Shown one piece after another: positions 12,647 through 24,960 of a DNA stretch of 64,000 nucleotides (within the stretch, counting starts at the first letter, position 1; each line of letters begins with the position of its first letter). The stretch is from positions 2,170,001-2,234,000 of the forward strand of contig NC_089424.1 in NCBI RefSeq assembly GCF_013426205.1, given 5' to 3'. Both the position numbers and the translations under genes were made by a program. The notes below the pieces were generated by a model. It searched no databases and was not told the DNA's origin. It worked only from the letters and a program-made list of their open reading frames with translations. The DNA is from Metarhizium brunneum (Eukaryota; Ascomycota; Sordariomycetes; Hypocreales; Clavicipitaceae).

Positions 12647-13970
12647 ACACCGTTTCTGGTGCCATATCCATTGATGTTTTGGCCCTGTTTAGTGGTCTAT
12701 ACCTATTTGCATTGGTAGCTGGGCTGTGGTTGGTGGCGTTTGCGGCGTTTGGCGATGGATTAGAGCTCACCGGCTAGCATAAGTCTGTCGAGTGGGAAAT
12801 ACAACTTCTTTAACCCGAAATATCGTTGGTGCATCTTGACTATTTCTGTTTCGTAGACTGCTAGGGAACCAATATGGGCCGAATGAAACTTACTTCTACC
12901 TATTCCTTGTCTATGGGCAAATTTGATGACCTTGACATGGGGAAATCAACTCTTATGCGTAATAATCGATGCTGAGTCGGATATTTATCGGAAAGCGAAG
13001 GGGCATCATGGACCTTGGCCGCGGAATACCAATACTCGCCCATGGTGTATGATATTCGGCGCTGTGGTTCCGTTCCATATATCCTGGTCCAATGCGTGAA
13101 TTTTTTTTCTCTGCTTGCTATCGAAACACCAGCAGGGAACCTGTTACTGACATAATGCAGCGCCTGGCATTGTTCACTGACTTTCACTAAACATGACAGT
13201 TATGTCTTCTAAGCGAGCATTCAAACTACAACAATACCACTGGGAGGTCGATATCGTCGATATAGCACTATTTCTGTCCCCGCCAAACAGCCTTGTTTAA
13301 GAACAATCGCTAGGAGCGGATACAACAGTTCCCTACTCTTCAGCATCTCAACTCCCTGATTATTCCCAATTCTACTGTAGACGAAGTGGATACCTGCTTG
13401 TCTCTTGGGTTGGACTCAAGTAACTCCAGAGTACAATGTGAGGTTGGAGTTCGGTATGTGACTGGGGTACTTGTACAGAAGCAACACTCTCGAGGAGTTT
13501 TGGAATAGAAAGTCTCGTCTGCACAGACTTTGTTCATCTCGATACGTGAAGTATTGATTTCACGTTCTTCCTTGTGTATTCACAGTCCATGGGGCGAAAT
13601 AGCAGGGTGTGGTGCAGGATTGACCTTGTCACACATAAACATGATTGTGATGCAAGTCAATACATATCACCTACACACAGAAATTTACAAATACATTCCA
13701 AGCAATGAAAATTACTCCGACAGCAGCGTTTGCGTAGCTTCCTGAAGAGGAGGGAGCACCTGAGAGCGAAGTAAGGTGAAAATAGTTGCAGTACTGGAAC
13801 ATGTTTACAAGACAAATAAAACACCGGATTTTAGTACCCCCGATTCTGACAACTACGATATGTGAACAAGTAGATAACTTTATGGTACACTAGGCCTTTG
13901 GTGAAAACGGTATCTCTTACACTCTATACCCGAGTCTCGCTTTTGCCAACCCTGCCGGCCCGACACTACC
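12647..13970. other. Convergent 3' intergenic region (taf9 / MPP-beta)
   Basis: 1.3 kb between two stop codons. AT-rich with only short open frames; no gene, tRNA or repeat array seen. Confidence 0.7.
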
Positions 13971-15658
13971 TTAAAACTTTGGCTTCATAGTGTTCCGTAG
14001 TCTCTGGTAGTCAAACAATGCTTCAATGTTTCCAACGGCGCTGATGGCAATGTCCTTGTCCCACAACTTGCGGTTGGCAAAGTCCATGACCTCTTTCTCC
14101 GTGATGGCATCGATTCTGCGCTCAATCTCCCCGGGCATCATGCGGCGGCCAGTGGTGATGAGCTGGCGGCCAATGTCCTCGGCAACGGCCGTGGTGCCGT
14201 CGAGTGATAGGAGTATGGAGGCCTTAAGCTGAGCCTTGGCGCGCTCAACCTCAGCCTCGCCGACGTTGGTGCACAGGCGCATCCACTCACGCATGGTGAA
14301 GTGGACGAGATCGTCGAGGCGGGTGATGTTGTCGGTGGTCAGATAGATACCCCACAGACTAAACCATTCTTGTTAGCTACAATTCTGCCCAACCCTGCTT
14401 GAAGGGGCACTCAATCTTACCCAGTATCACTGTAGCTGGTGGAGAAGCTCATGAAGTTGTTAGCCAGCTCGTGTCGGTGGACGAGACCACTGAGCTTGCT
14501 ACCCTGGTTGGGAGCGTTACCCATGGCCTTGTCATAATTGCCGACAATAGCCTGGGTGACCAGAGCAGTGAAGTAGTCGTCAGAGCTCCAGCTAACACCT
14601 TCAACAGCCAAGGCAACGTTGGCAGTGCCCATGGTATCATCACGGACACGAACATCTGAGCCAATGAAGTCGGCCTTCTGCTTAGAAAGAAGGTAGGCCT
14701 GGTTCTCAGGGCTCTTGGCGGGGAGGCCGGCGAAGTGCTTCTCGGCCAACTCAACGAGCTGCTCGTGGGGAATGCCACCAGCACCGACGAGGACCATACG
14801 GTCGGCGGTGTAGTTGTTCTTGATGTAGCTGGTGAGCTCGGTTCGGGTGATGTCGCGGATGTTCTGGCGAGGGCCAAGGATGGTGCGGCCCAGTGGCTGG
14901 TGCTGGAAAGCAGTGGCATGCAAGTGGTCGAAGACGACCTCTTCAACCTGCTTCTCAACTTCCTCGGACTCACGAAGGATGACATCACGCTCGCGCTCGA
15001 TGGCAGACTCCTCGAGCTTCGAGTTCTGCAGAATATCGGACAGGATGTCGACGCACTGAGGAACATCGGAGTTGAAGGCCTTGGCAAAGTAGACGGTGTT
15101 CTCACGCTATTGGTCGTGTTAGTTGTCCGGCATTCCGGCGTCTCCTTGTAGAGGTTGCATCCACGTACAGAGGTGTAGGCGTTGAGGTGGCCGCCCATAT
15201 TCTCAATCTCGAGCTCCAATTGCTGCTGCGATCGCTTGGCAGTGCCCTAGACACGTAGTTAATATTTTTGACGGCCAATTGCGCCTCGACGGTGATTGTT
15301 GCTGGTGTACCTTGAAAGCCAGATGTTCGAGGAAGTGTGCGGTGCCGTTGTTCTCGTCAGTCTCGGCGCGGGAACCGGCGTCAATCCAGACACCAACAGT
15401 CGAGGTCTGGGCCCATGGCGAGTGCTCAGTAGCGACCTAGTGTTCCCGTGTCAGTAGTAAGGCCATGCAAGGCAAATCGCGGCCAATTGAGCCCGGGTGA
15501 ATGGTACGCACGGTCAGGCCGTTCTTGAGTGTTGTCGTTTGAGTTTTGCCGACGCTGGAAGGAGTCGCGAAGCCGCGACGAAGAGAACCGGCGGCCGACA
15601 GACCAGCACGGCTTCGCAGGCCCTGCGAGAGGTTCAAAGCTAGTCTGCGAGACGCCAT
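13971..15658 (-). CDS. mas1: Mitochondrial processing peptidase beta subunit (MPP-beta)
   Basis: Catalytic subunit of the matrix peptidase that removes presequences from imported proteins; in Neurospora the same gene product (PEP) is also core protein I of complex III. Five exons: 15512-15658, 15311-15436, 15169-15246, 14421-15106 and 13971-14358, with four introns of 62-75 bp, give 474 aa. The N-terminus is Arg/Ser/Leu-rich without acidic residues, a typical presequence. The inverted M16 zinc motif HFLEH is at residues 83-87 and the third ligand Glu is at 163, in [11 protein letters not shown], exactly the expected 76 residues after the final His. The intact motif separates it from the inactive alpha subunit. 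Divergent from the GH36 gene. Confidence 0.96.
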
Positions 15659-16614
15659 GGGGGAGGATTGGGTGGCTCGGAGGTGGTTTGAGTGGTTTGA
15701 TGAAATCTTTCGATCTCGCTCGGCTAGAAGCTTTCCTGAGATAATTTGTGGCCTGAAGCACCAGGCGTCCATTTGCATTCCGACCAGCTCCGAGGCTTAG
15801 CCCCATGGTCAAGGAGAGGACACGGGGCCAATCAAACCGCCGCATTAGTAACCTAGTCCCCATCCCTTTTCGACCAGGGCCATGTTCCTCCAACAGTTGC
15901 GTCAAGCATGTGTTGAAGATCATCAATACAAGGCATCCTTAGCCAGCTATGCTTATGATTGCATTGCATCTTGATCATAGCTTCAATACATTATGCCGCG
16001 CCCCTCCCCCCTGCTTTTATACCCTTGATCTCTCATCCTTACCTTCGAGTCCCCTTCCCAGGCGTGCACTACTTCCGTCAAATGTCAAATGTGTGCCAGG
16101 TGGGAGGGAACTTGTAACATCATTCCCACAACATATTCCAGCCTCTAGATTATATTTCCAATCCAAAAATTTAATTGCGGCAGAACCGGCCTTTACTTCC
16201 TTCACTGTTTCCGAAGTCACTGAACAGGAACAATGAGATTGTCATATGTGTTGCCCAAATTGCGGCAAAACCGGCCCAACGCCTGACGATGGCAATCGAA
16301 GGACATACAGTGGGTGTATATCTACTTAAGTAAGTACGCTAACATGCCGTAGTATATCTTAGTACATCGTGCGATACTCAGGTACCTTCTCTGGTTGACT
16401 CTTTCTGCACCCCCACCGCAACATTGGCCCTGGAGCATTTGCTAGCGGGGATATCCATCAATTATTAGTCGTCACCAGTGACCACCAGAAGGACTCTACC
16501 CACACATTGATTGCGTCGTACCGTACAGAAAACGATAGGTCATTATATGTTGTATAAAAACATACATGCAAGCTGTTAGGAACTTGTCAATTTTTTTTTA
16601 GCCCAGCAACAATT
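15659..16614. other. Divergent promoter region MPP-beta / GH36
   Basis: 956 bp containing both promoters. A TATA box sits near the GH36 start and a polyT run lies at 16591-16599. No gene seen. Confidence 0.7.
16553..16559 (+). promoter_or_regulatory. TATA box of the GH36 gene
   Basis: TATAAAA, 56 bp upstream of the GH36 start codon. No other TATA-like match is as good nearby. Inference from motif and position only. Confidence 0.45.
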
Positions 16615-19513
16615 ATGAAGGCCCTGGTTCAAAGTTATCCCCCCCTCGGCCAAGTCACCGTCGTCCAGGACTGCACAGTCGTGCTAACATCGGTATTGGA
16701 AATATCCAACAGCCGAGCAGAAGAAGAGTGGGATGTCGCGCTTTGGATTTCTGTAGACGGCGGGCGCTGGAGTGAGATACGTCTGACCAGGCTGGGGCAT
16801 GGTGCTGAACCACCTGTGCTCAGCAAAAAGCCACAGTCGTCCTCGTTCCTATTTTTCCGTTGTTCATTTTCGCTTCACGAATTTGCAAATTTCACCATTA
16901 AGTTCCGACGAGCAAGTGACGAATCGTGGAAATGGGTTCGTGAAGAGGAGGGGTCGAATGATGGTATCATCATTCTATCGACATCTCCCACCTCGCCTCC
17001 CGACGATTTAAGGCCATGTATCCCGGACTTGGACACGGAATGGAACATCTCATCTCGCGTTAGTCAGTCCCCTGGCACGCAACTATGGTCACTTAGTTGT
17101 TCCTTGCCTGCCTCTGTAGGGAAGAACTCGACATTTAGAGATATTACCATCGGTACGCCGTGGGGCTCATTTATAAGGTAGGCAATTTCCATTTGCGAGG
17201 CAGTATGAAGTCGAGCCGTATACTGGGAAGGTTTTAGCACTTGTAGAATCACAACTGTACATTGATGGTGTCGATGTTGCTAATAAGATGTAGATGGTTT
17301 TCTCTCGTACGTCACAAGGCAGCCTGGCTGGGCCCTCGACATGGCAGATCTCGTTTCTCTCCAGATCAGGACTCAATCTTGGGTTGTTTTTTAAGCCATC
17401 ATGGCAAGACCATGGCAATACTCGCCGTGAGTGGCGTAGGCAGTGTAACAGCCACTATTCGGGATAATGGCCACGGTGTGGTCGCTGTTCACGTATGCAG
17501 GGGCCCGCTTTCGTTATCTTTGGTATTATGATTAATGGTTGCAGGCCAGAAACGATTCTGCGTCGTCGGAAACAACTGTGGTTCTGATCTCGGAAGGGAT
17601 CGATTTCGACCACGCGGTTGCCTCCGTCATGTACCATGCAAGAACGATGGTATCAGAGACACATGGCGTGTCACAAAACCATAACAATAGTCGAGCAAAA
17701 TGGGATTCAAAAGCTATAACTGGGTGGAAGCCGGAATGGCAAGATGGTTTAGGATTCTGTATGTTGTCCCCGTCGTATAGAATGCGTCCTCCCACGCTAA
17801 CCCACAAACCGGCACTTGGAATTCTTTGGGACAGCAGCTTTCTGAGACAAAAGTTCTCAATGCGATAGAAGAGCTTGCCAGGAACAAGATTCAAATAACG
17901 AATCTCATTATCGATGACAACTGGCAGTCTCTGGATCGCACTGGAAGTGATCAATCACAGTATGGATGGTCTGAGTTTGAAGCAGACCGCAACGCTTTCC
18001 CCAGCGGCCTGAGAAGCGTGGTAGCACAAATTCGAAACTTGCACCCAGCTCTTCAGAATATCATCGTATGGCATGCCATGCTGGGATACTGGGGCGGCAT
18101 CTCACCCAATGGGCTTATTGCGAAGACTTACAGCACAATCAAGGTAGCCCAAGAGGGTGAAAACAGCCATCCGCTGACCATTGTTGGCAAACCGGATGTA
18201 TCGCGGTTATACAACGACTTTTACAGATTCTTGGCTGAGTCGGGAATTGATGGCGTCAAAGCTGATGCGCAAGTCATGATCGACATGTTGAAAGATGCAC
18301 CAGATCGTCGAGATCTGATATCTACCTACCTCGACGTCTGGTCCAAGACCTCGGAAGAGTATTTTGGTGGCAAAACCATATCATGTATGTCCCAATTTCC
18401 ATACTCTATCTTCCGCTCTCAATTACCCCGAAGTAGAGGAGAGTTTTCTGTCAGAAACTCGGATGATTTCTTCCCAGATGTTCCACGGTCACATCCGTGG
18501 CATATCTGGGCCAACGCACACAATGCCATCGTCACTCAGTTTCTGAACGCGGTTCCGGATTGGGACATGTTCCAAACTGTGCACAGCTACGCAGAGTTTC
18601 ATGCCGCAGCACGATGTGTAAGTGGCAGCCCAATTTACATCACAGATATCCCAGGCATGCACAACATGCATCTGATCAAGCAAATGACTGCTACTACGCC
18701 ACTTGGTCAGACGGTGGTTCTTAGACCGAGTGTCCTGGGCAAATCAATGTGTGCCTATGCCGGATATGAGGACGGTTTGCTTCTGAAAATTGGCAGCTAC
18801 AATGGTAAGTCTCCAGATCTGTACAAACTGTCCACTATGCGCTGATGATGAACAGGGGCATCCCAGACGGGCACTGGCATTCTTGGCATTTTCAATGTTT
18901 CAACAAGGCATCTCACCGAAATTATTCCTCTGGGGCTTTTTCCTGGGGTGTTTCAAGGAGGAAAATACGCCGTTCGATCACATACAACAGGACAGACTTC
19001 GGCGCCGATGACAACGGGCGCCCCAGACTCAGTAATTGCTGCATCGATAAATGAGGCAGGATATGAGATTTTATGCGCTTTCCCGCTGGCACAATTTAAG
19101 AGTGGTCGATATGGCAATGGATACGCTGGTGCCGTTGGCTTGGTTGGCAAGATGACTGGATGTGCTGCAATGACATACAGCGGTGTAGTTCAACGGGATT
19201 CTGGCACAGTCATCGTGACCTGCAACTTGAAAGCGTTGGGTACCCTAGGTGAGTTATAGCCCTCCATTTCGGAGTAAATCGCATATGCTGATATGGCTGA
19301 GTAGGTGTGTACATTTCTACGCTTCCGCACTTGAACATTGAAGACGACTTCATGGTAGCAATCGAGGACCAGCCTGTTCGGTTCGAGACGGTAAGTAGAA
19401 GTGAAGATGATGAGCGAATTTTTGAAATCGATGTTGAAAGAGCTTGGGAAGAGGTCGCGGTGAGCACTATGCAACGAGGTGAAGTGCAGATTAAAGTGAG
19501 CTTCCAGCCTTGA
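16615..19513 (+). CDS. GH36 raffinose synthase-like / alpha-galactosidase (Sip1 type), one abnormal splice acceptor
   Basis: Six exons: 16615-17177, 17294-17492, 17545-17758, 17812-18804, 18856-19248 and 19305-19513, giving 856 aa. An N-terminal beta-rich domain precedes the (beta/alpha)8 domain, with LIIDDNWQSL, GIDGVKADAQ (predicted nucleophile Asp477) and RNSDDFFPD (acid/base region, about 543-544), then a C-terminal beta domain. This pattern fits GH36 raffinose synthase/Sip1 proteins; fungal members probably hydrolyse or transfer alpha-galactosides, but the substrate is not readable. Introns 1, 2, 4 and 5 are normal GT-AG. Intron 3 (17759-17811) has a perfect GTATGT donor and a GCTAAC branch but ends in CG. 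Only this junction gives GFC-TWNSLGQ, as the family requires. The gene is therefore a normal gene with a sequence error, an unusual splice, or a very recent loss of function. There is no signal peptide, so it is probably intracellular. Confidence 0.85.
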
Positions 19514-20090
19514 TTTGGTGGCGGCTTGTTTCGAGGTGTTGATGTCAAGAAGGGCGAGAATTGGAAATGGGGCACTAAGTGGCAATCATATAAATGAATA
19601 CTGGAGTGTCACGGAGGATTCTGCGCAAAAGCAGACGTGAACCGGTCGTTCCTCGTCCAACTTCATGTAATAAACCAGGCGTAATAGAGCTGGTCGCCGC
19701 CAAGAAACACGGTGTGTGTTTGTGTGTCAAGGTCGCGTCAAAGTCGGGAGTGACATCAGGAAGGGGCACCCCACCTGCCAGCAACTGCCCCGCTTCAGGA
19801 AAAAAAAAGGTTCTGGCGCATCCATCCACGCACCAAATGTGCGGTCCAGTGTGCTTAGCCACCTGGGAAAGCTCCGCTCCTGCAGGGTCCCTACACCAAA
19901 AAGTATAAGAAAAAAAATTTCGGCCTACCTCATTTCTCTCTCTTTGGCCTTCTTCTTTCCTACGGGAAGAAGCGCCGTATCAACCTCAACCAGTCGATTC
20001 AGTAGATCCTCGCCAGTTCTTCTACTTCGACTCTTACGTCTTCGACCTCGTTCTTTTCTTGCCCCCAGCCATTTGTGTGTTGCATTCGCA
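19514..20090. other. Intergenic region GH36 / IMP dehydrogenase
   Basis: 577 bp holding the GH36 3'UTR and the IMPDH promoter. It has an A-run at 19800-19808, a TATAAGA at 19904 and a CT-rich tract at about 19926-19965, as is common in strongly expressed fungal genes. Confidence 0.65.
19904..19910 (+). promoter_or_regulatory. TATA-like element of IMP dehydrogenase
   Basis: TATAAGA, 187 bp upstream of the start codon and followed by a pyrimidine-rich tract. Plausible core promoter, from motif and position only. Confidence 0.35.
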
Positions 20091-21979
20091 ATGGCTGCCC
20101 TCGACGCCTTCGGCACCGGCAAGGTGCTTGACCACACCACCGCCCTCGATGTGCTCAAGGAATACAAGACTGCCGATGGTCTCGATATCCACGAGCTCAT
20201 GGATACTACCAAGCACGGCGGTCTTACGTACAATGACTTCCTGCTGATGCCTGGCTACATTGGCTTCCCTGCCTCCGAGGTAACACTCGACTCCGCCGTC
20301 ACCAAGCGCATCACTCTCAAAACTCCCTTCGTGTCTTCCCCCATGGACACTGTCACGGAGCACGAGATGGCTATCCACATGGCTCTCCAGGGAGGTCTGG
20401 GTGTCATTCACCACAACTGCTCTCCCGATGCTCAGGCCGACATGGTCCGTAAGGTGAAGCGATATGAAAATGGCTTCATCCTGGACCCTGTAGTCATCGG
20501 CCGCAACACGACTGTTGGCGAAGCAAAGGCCCTCAAAGAGAAGTGGGGATTCGGCGGCTTCCCTGTCACTGGTAAGTTGATAATCTACATTCCACCGCTT
20601 GCTTGTCACCCAATACGCCATTACACTGCAACATGATTATTACCCAATCAATTTATAACTTTCGTTCCACCGCAAAGACTTCACGTCATGGGGAGAAGAA
20701 TACTATGACTGCACACATTTTATTGCCCGTTATGATGAACCATGTGCTTAGGACCAGTGGCTAACATCATTGGGCACAGAGGACGGCAAGCTTGGCTCCA
20801 AGCTCCTCGGTATTGTTACCAACCGAGACCTTCAGTTCGAGGACGAAACCGATGCTACCGTCGCTAATGTCATGGTGACTGACCTGGTGACTGCCCCCAA
20901 CGGCGTCACTCTGGTCGAGGCCAACAAGATTCTGGCCAAGTCAAAGAAGGGCAAGCTGCCCATCGTTGACAAGGACTTCAATTTTGTCTCTATGATTTCC
21001 CGATCCGATTTGACCAAGAATCAGCACTTCCCTTTGGCATCTAAGCTGCCCGACAGCAAGCAGCTTCTTTGCGCCGCTGCTATTGGTACTCGTCCTGAAG
21101 ACAAGATCCGCTTGCAGAAGCTTGTCGAAGCTGGTCTTGACGTTGTCATTCTGGACAGCTCTCAGGGCAACAGCATGTACCAAATTGAAATGATCAAGTG
21201 GTGCAAGAAGGAGTTCCCTGGCCTCGATGTCATTGGTGGCAACGTTGTTACTCGCGAGCAGGCTGCCTCTCTCATTGCTGCTGGTGCTGATGGCCTCCGA
21301 ATTGGTATGGGCAGTGGCTCTGCCTGCATTACCCAGGAGGTCATGGCTGTCGGTCGACCTCAGGCCGCGGCCGTCTACTCTGTCAGCAGCTTTGCTGCCC
21401 GCTTCGGCGTGCCTTGCATTGCTGATGGTGGGGTTCAGAACGTTGGACACATCGTCAAGGGCCTTGCCCTCGGTGCTTCAACTGTCATGATGGGAGGTCT
21501 CTTGGCTGGTACCACTGAGTCTCCCGGTACCTCGTTTGTCTCTCGCGAGGGTAAGCTTGTCAAGGCTTACCGCGGCATGGGCAGCATCGATGCTATGCAG
21601 GACAAGAAGGCTGGCGGCGGCGGTAAGGACAGCCAGAAGAGCAACGCTGGTACTGCGCGATATTTCTCCGAGGGTGACAGCGTGCTGGTTGCCCAGGGCG
21701 TTTCGGGATCCGTTGCTCACAGAGGGTTCGTTGCCATACTCACCCCGTTGTCCCTATTAGAACATGCTAACTGACGTCTCCAATAGTTCTATCAACAAAT
21801 TTGTTCCCTACCTGGCCGCCGGTCTCAAGCACTCCATGCAGGATTGCGGCATGAAGAGCCTGGCAGAGCTCCACCAAGGTGCTGCCAACGGCACTGTTCG
21901 CTTCGAGCTCCGCACTTCCAGTGCGCAGTTGGAGGGTAATGTGAACATGGAGGCGTATGAAAAGAAGCTTTATGCTTAA
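20091..21979 (+). CDS. gua1: Inosine-5'-monophosphate dehydrogenase
   Basis: Oxidises IMP to XMP with NAD, the rate-limiting step of guanine nucleotide synthesis; cytosolic tetramer. Exons 20091-20571, 20780-21725 and 21787-21979 (introns 208 and 61 bp) give 539 aa. Seen in order: [20 protein letters not shown]; a pair of CBS domains at about 120-235 ([17 protein letters not shown], then GKLPIVD); the catalytic barrel with LDSSQGNS and the signature [10 protein letters not shown], whose nucleophile is Cys343; [17 protein letters not shown]; and the mobile flap with [10 protein letters not shown] and [16 protein letters not shown]. The second intron splits HRG-SINKF. Length and motifs are standard. 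The start has a good context (GCAATGG). Nothing in the neighbourhood suggests a mycophenolate-type cluster, so this is the housekeeping copy. Confidence 0.97.
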
Positions 21980-22468
21980 ACGGATATGAGTTTAAAGAGA
22001 CATGATTATTGAATAGTGATGGGACGGGCAAACAAAAGAAGTCAATTGGGTGTCGAATTCCGCTTCAAATGATTTATAGGAGTTTGAGCTTTTTTTGGAT
22101 ACGGAGTAGCATTGGTAGAACCTGACAGGCGGCTAATTGAGTAGTTGTCCTGTCGGATATGATTTCTCGGAACCAGCATAAATGTCAATAATTTTTTGAT
22201 TCCCCCTAAATCTGATGCTGCACTACGGTGACGAGTCATGCCAGATGGTTCTAGACGAGCGATGCAGAAAATTATGCTTAGATTAGGGAAACTGGGCGCA
22301 GCTAACAAAGAGCGCAGGGTATTGAATACATGTGTAAAAGAAACCAGACGAACGCACTCCAAGCAATACGAAAGAACGACTATAAGTCAGTATGAGCCAA
22401 CCCAAAGCTACTTCGACCGAGCTTTCATGCTTCATTCCAATCCATTTGTCTCGCCGTCTCCTTCCCCC
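21980..22468. other. Convergent 3' region (IMPDH / PLAC8)
   Basis: 489 bp between stop codons, presumably both 3'UTRs. It contains one TACGGAGTA word at 22100. No gene seen. Confidence 0.65.
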
Positions 22469-23169
22469 TTACCGTTCCTGCCTATGATGCCGATGCCCCT
22501 TATGCTCTTGGGCGTCCTGGACACCGCTATGCTTAGGCATCTGCATGCCCTGCTTCTGACCCTGGTATCCCTGGGGGTCGGGGGGGTAGTGGCCAGCTCG
22601 CAGGGCGACTTCGCGGTCTTGCTGGATGAGCGCGCAGCACGTGCAGAAGTAGGACGTCTTGAAGTCAGACGAGGCATCGCCCTCGATGCCGTATTTCTCA
22701 CGAATCCGGGTACGCGTGGCCGTGTTGTAGCTTAATTACGCACGTCAGTATTTGCCCCCTTCTCCCCCTTGGGTCATGGTGAAAAGGGCAGTGCGGCAGT
22801 GACCATGGATGGTGATGGGACTTACAGCCATTCGCACGGGATGCAGCACCAGACCATGCACTCGTGGTTCAGAAGCTTGTGAGACTGCAGCGACGGGTCC
22901 TGCATACGTTGCATCGTCTTCCCGTGGACTAGTTCACTGCGCCGTTAGTTCTTTTCTTGGTTTTATTCCGCGGGCCGGTGAGGTTCTCACGTACGCACGC
23001 ATGGCAAGCAGCAGCCTAGCAGGCACGCTTTCATGTCGCCGCAGCAGTCGAACAGGTCGAACTGCCACTGTGAGCTGTGGGGGTCGAGGTGTGCATTATT
23101 CTGGTGTTGGTGAGGGTGTTGCGGTGCAGATTGTTGCTGCTGTTGGGTGTGATGCTGCTTTGGCTCCAT
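22469..23169 (-). CDS. PLAC8-family cysteine-rich protein
   Basis: Exons 22995-23169, 22826-22928 and 22469-22730 (GT-AG introns of 66 and 95 bp) give 179 aa. A His/Gln-rich N-terminus of about 35 residues is followed by the PLAC8 (DUF614) domain: QFDLFDCCGDMKACLLGCCL, then PCV-LHGKTMQRM across the first splice, CMVWCCIPCEWLYNT across the second, and the family's closing element CTCCALIQQDREV. A Gly/Gln/His-rich tail ends the protein. Known PLAC8 proteins are small membrane-associated Cys-rich proteins linked to metal resistance (plant PCR) or cell size; fungal members are uncharacterised, so no role is assigned. The first in-frame ATG is used; a TTG four codons upstream is not. Confidence 0.88.
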
Positions 23170-23860
23170 GTTGATGCTCAAACGGTACTAAATAATGATG
23201 TTGATGGGTGTAATTTGCAACTGCGATTGTCGTGTGTAAAAGTATGTACGTATGTATACATGTCGCAGCGAGAAGAACGGGTTTTTTCTTCTTCTACCTC
23301 TTTTATAATATTATTGCATTACGGTTATTCAAACGCATCTCGTCTAGCCGGTTGTTCTTTCAGTCATAGAATGTAGAGCACGCCCGAACCAGCCCAACCA
23401 GGTATATATTGAAGGTGAGCAGCTGGTTCGAGTTTCCTGCATTTGATGGGAAGCCGCGGAGACGGCAGGTGTTGGAATGCGGCCCTGCGAACGTGGCTGC
23501 CTCTTTTGTTTGTTGCGGCAGACCGAGTTTATGCAATAGTTCATGTGGAAGTTTACTTTCTTGTCCTCGGTACCTCAATTAGCAGCAGTTGCCAAATGAC
23601 AGTCAGACTTTGCCGGTCGTTCATGAGGAGGCCATGGAGCTGCCGCGTCCGTCGTCGAGTCGTGGGCCTCGCGGCTGATACATTGACAAGATGCAATCAA
23701 TCGCCAGCAAAAAGCCGGGTGCTCGTGTAGCATGGCCCAAGTCTGGAACAAGTTCATTCATACACGGTCCGTCTCCTCTTGTCGACAAACACCATCGGGG
23801 CCCTGCGTGACCAAAAGATGTCACTGAGCAGACTCAGTGCAACAACACCACAATCATATC
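23170..23860. other. Intergenic region PLAC8 / NAA40
   Basis: 692 bp holding the PLAC8 promoter and the NAA40 3'UTR. No gene seen. Confidence 0.65.
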
Positions 23861-24782
23861 TCATCCATCACCACCTGCCACAGGCTTCTTCCTCCTCCCC
23901 CTCTTCACCCTCCGACTCATAATCACGTAATCCGCCGCGATCAGCTTCCCCCTCAACCTCCTCTCCCTCGGCGAATTCTCATCCACGTCGAACCCAAGCC
24001 GTTCGTAGAACCGCCTGGCACGCTCGTTCCTCACAAAGCACGTCAGCATGACCTTGTCAATGCCTTCTGCCCGCTCAGCCACCTCTGTCAAGTATCCCAT
24101 CAACTGGCTGCCCAAACCCGTCCTATATTGTTCAAGGTCAAACAAATTAGCTCACTTGTCGCCACCACATATTGCACTCATTGTAGCATACGCACCCTTT
24201 TACTTCATCCATCAGATGAATCTCATAGCAATACACCACCGGCTCGCCATTCTCCCATGTCGGCATGAGCGACGTGAATCCGCAAATCTCCTCCCCGCGC
24301 CGGACCAGAATGTACCGCAGATCAGGGGACCTCATCTCCTCCTTTTTGGCAGACGGGTGCCAGCCCTGCAGCGACAGGCGATAGTCCCGGCCGCTCGTTT
24401 GGTCCACGATGCCAAAGCACCTGTCGACTTGGGCCTCTGTCAGCCGCGCCGCCTGAAAGAGGGATATGGCATATCTGGTTTTGGACACGGGGTGCGTCCA
24501 TTCACAAGGTCTGGTAGGCAAAGACGAAAAAGCAGAAAAATCTTAGCTTCGTAAATTCTCATCGTGGTGCATTCGGCTGGATGTAAAATACAGTAATGGC
24601 ACATAATCCTTGACAAAGACGTCGTCCGGCTTCGCGTTGGCCGCCTCCACAGGGTCGGCGGATTCGCCAGCATTCCGTGCCGGTGTATCGCCGTTTGCCT
24701 CGAGTCGGGGCATGTTTCCTTCAACAAGAAACCGAGGACGGTTCCCCCGGGCAGCTATTTCCCGTTCATCAGAAACTCGCAT
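23861..24782 (-). CDS. naa40: N-alpha-acetyltransferase NAA40 (NatD), histone H2A/H4 N-terminal acetylation
   Basis: GNAT-fold enzyme. Family members acetylate the N-terminal Ser of histones H4 and H2A. Exons 24592-24782, 24196-24510 and 23861-24122 (introns 81 and 73 bp) give 255 aa. After a variable N-terminus come WTHPVSKTRYAISL, DQTSGRDYRLSLQGWHPSAK with KKEEM, SPDLRYILVRR, and GEPVVYCYEIHLMDEVKG, which joins across the second intron to the acetyl-CoA loop TGLGSQLMGYL. The C-terminal part has the GNAT element RRFYERLGFDVDENSP and a basic tail RVKRGRRKK, which may serve nuclear localisation. YEIHL and the GLG loop are NAA40 hallmarks. The start ATG is the best available but the N-terminus is not conserved, so an upstream start is possible. 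It shares a 178-bp promoter region with the LYR gene. Confidence 0.9.
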
Positions 24783-24960
24783 GCGGTTGCGAGAATGCTC
24801 GAATTGGGCAGCGTAATCCCGCCCATGTCAAGCTACGCGCCAGCCGAGGTTCTCCCGTTGCCTGCAAAACCACACCAAGCGCAGCATCAGACCTACACAA
24901 CCTCCCCCAATCCCCCAAAGCGCAAACACAATCCGCGATTTCATCCCCATGAGATAGCCA
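24783..24960. promoter_or_regulatory. Short bidirectional promoter region naa40 / LYRM2
   Basis: Only 178 bp separate the divergent start codons, so both promoters must share or overlap this interval unless each 5'UTR is very short. No TATA box seen; CCAAT words occur on the plus strand near 24908 and 24957. Confidence 0.5.

Noticed and set aside
20091..21979. Mycophenolate-type resistance IMPDH in a secondary-metabolite cluster
   Set aside because: No polyketide synthase or tailoring genes nearby; neighbours are unrelated housekeeping genes.
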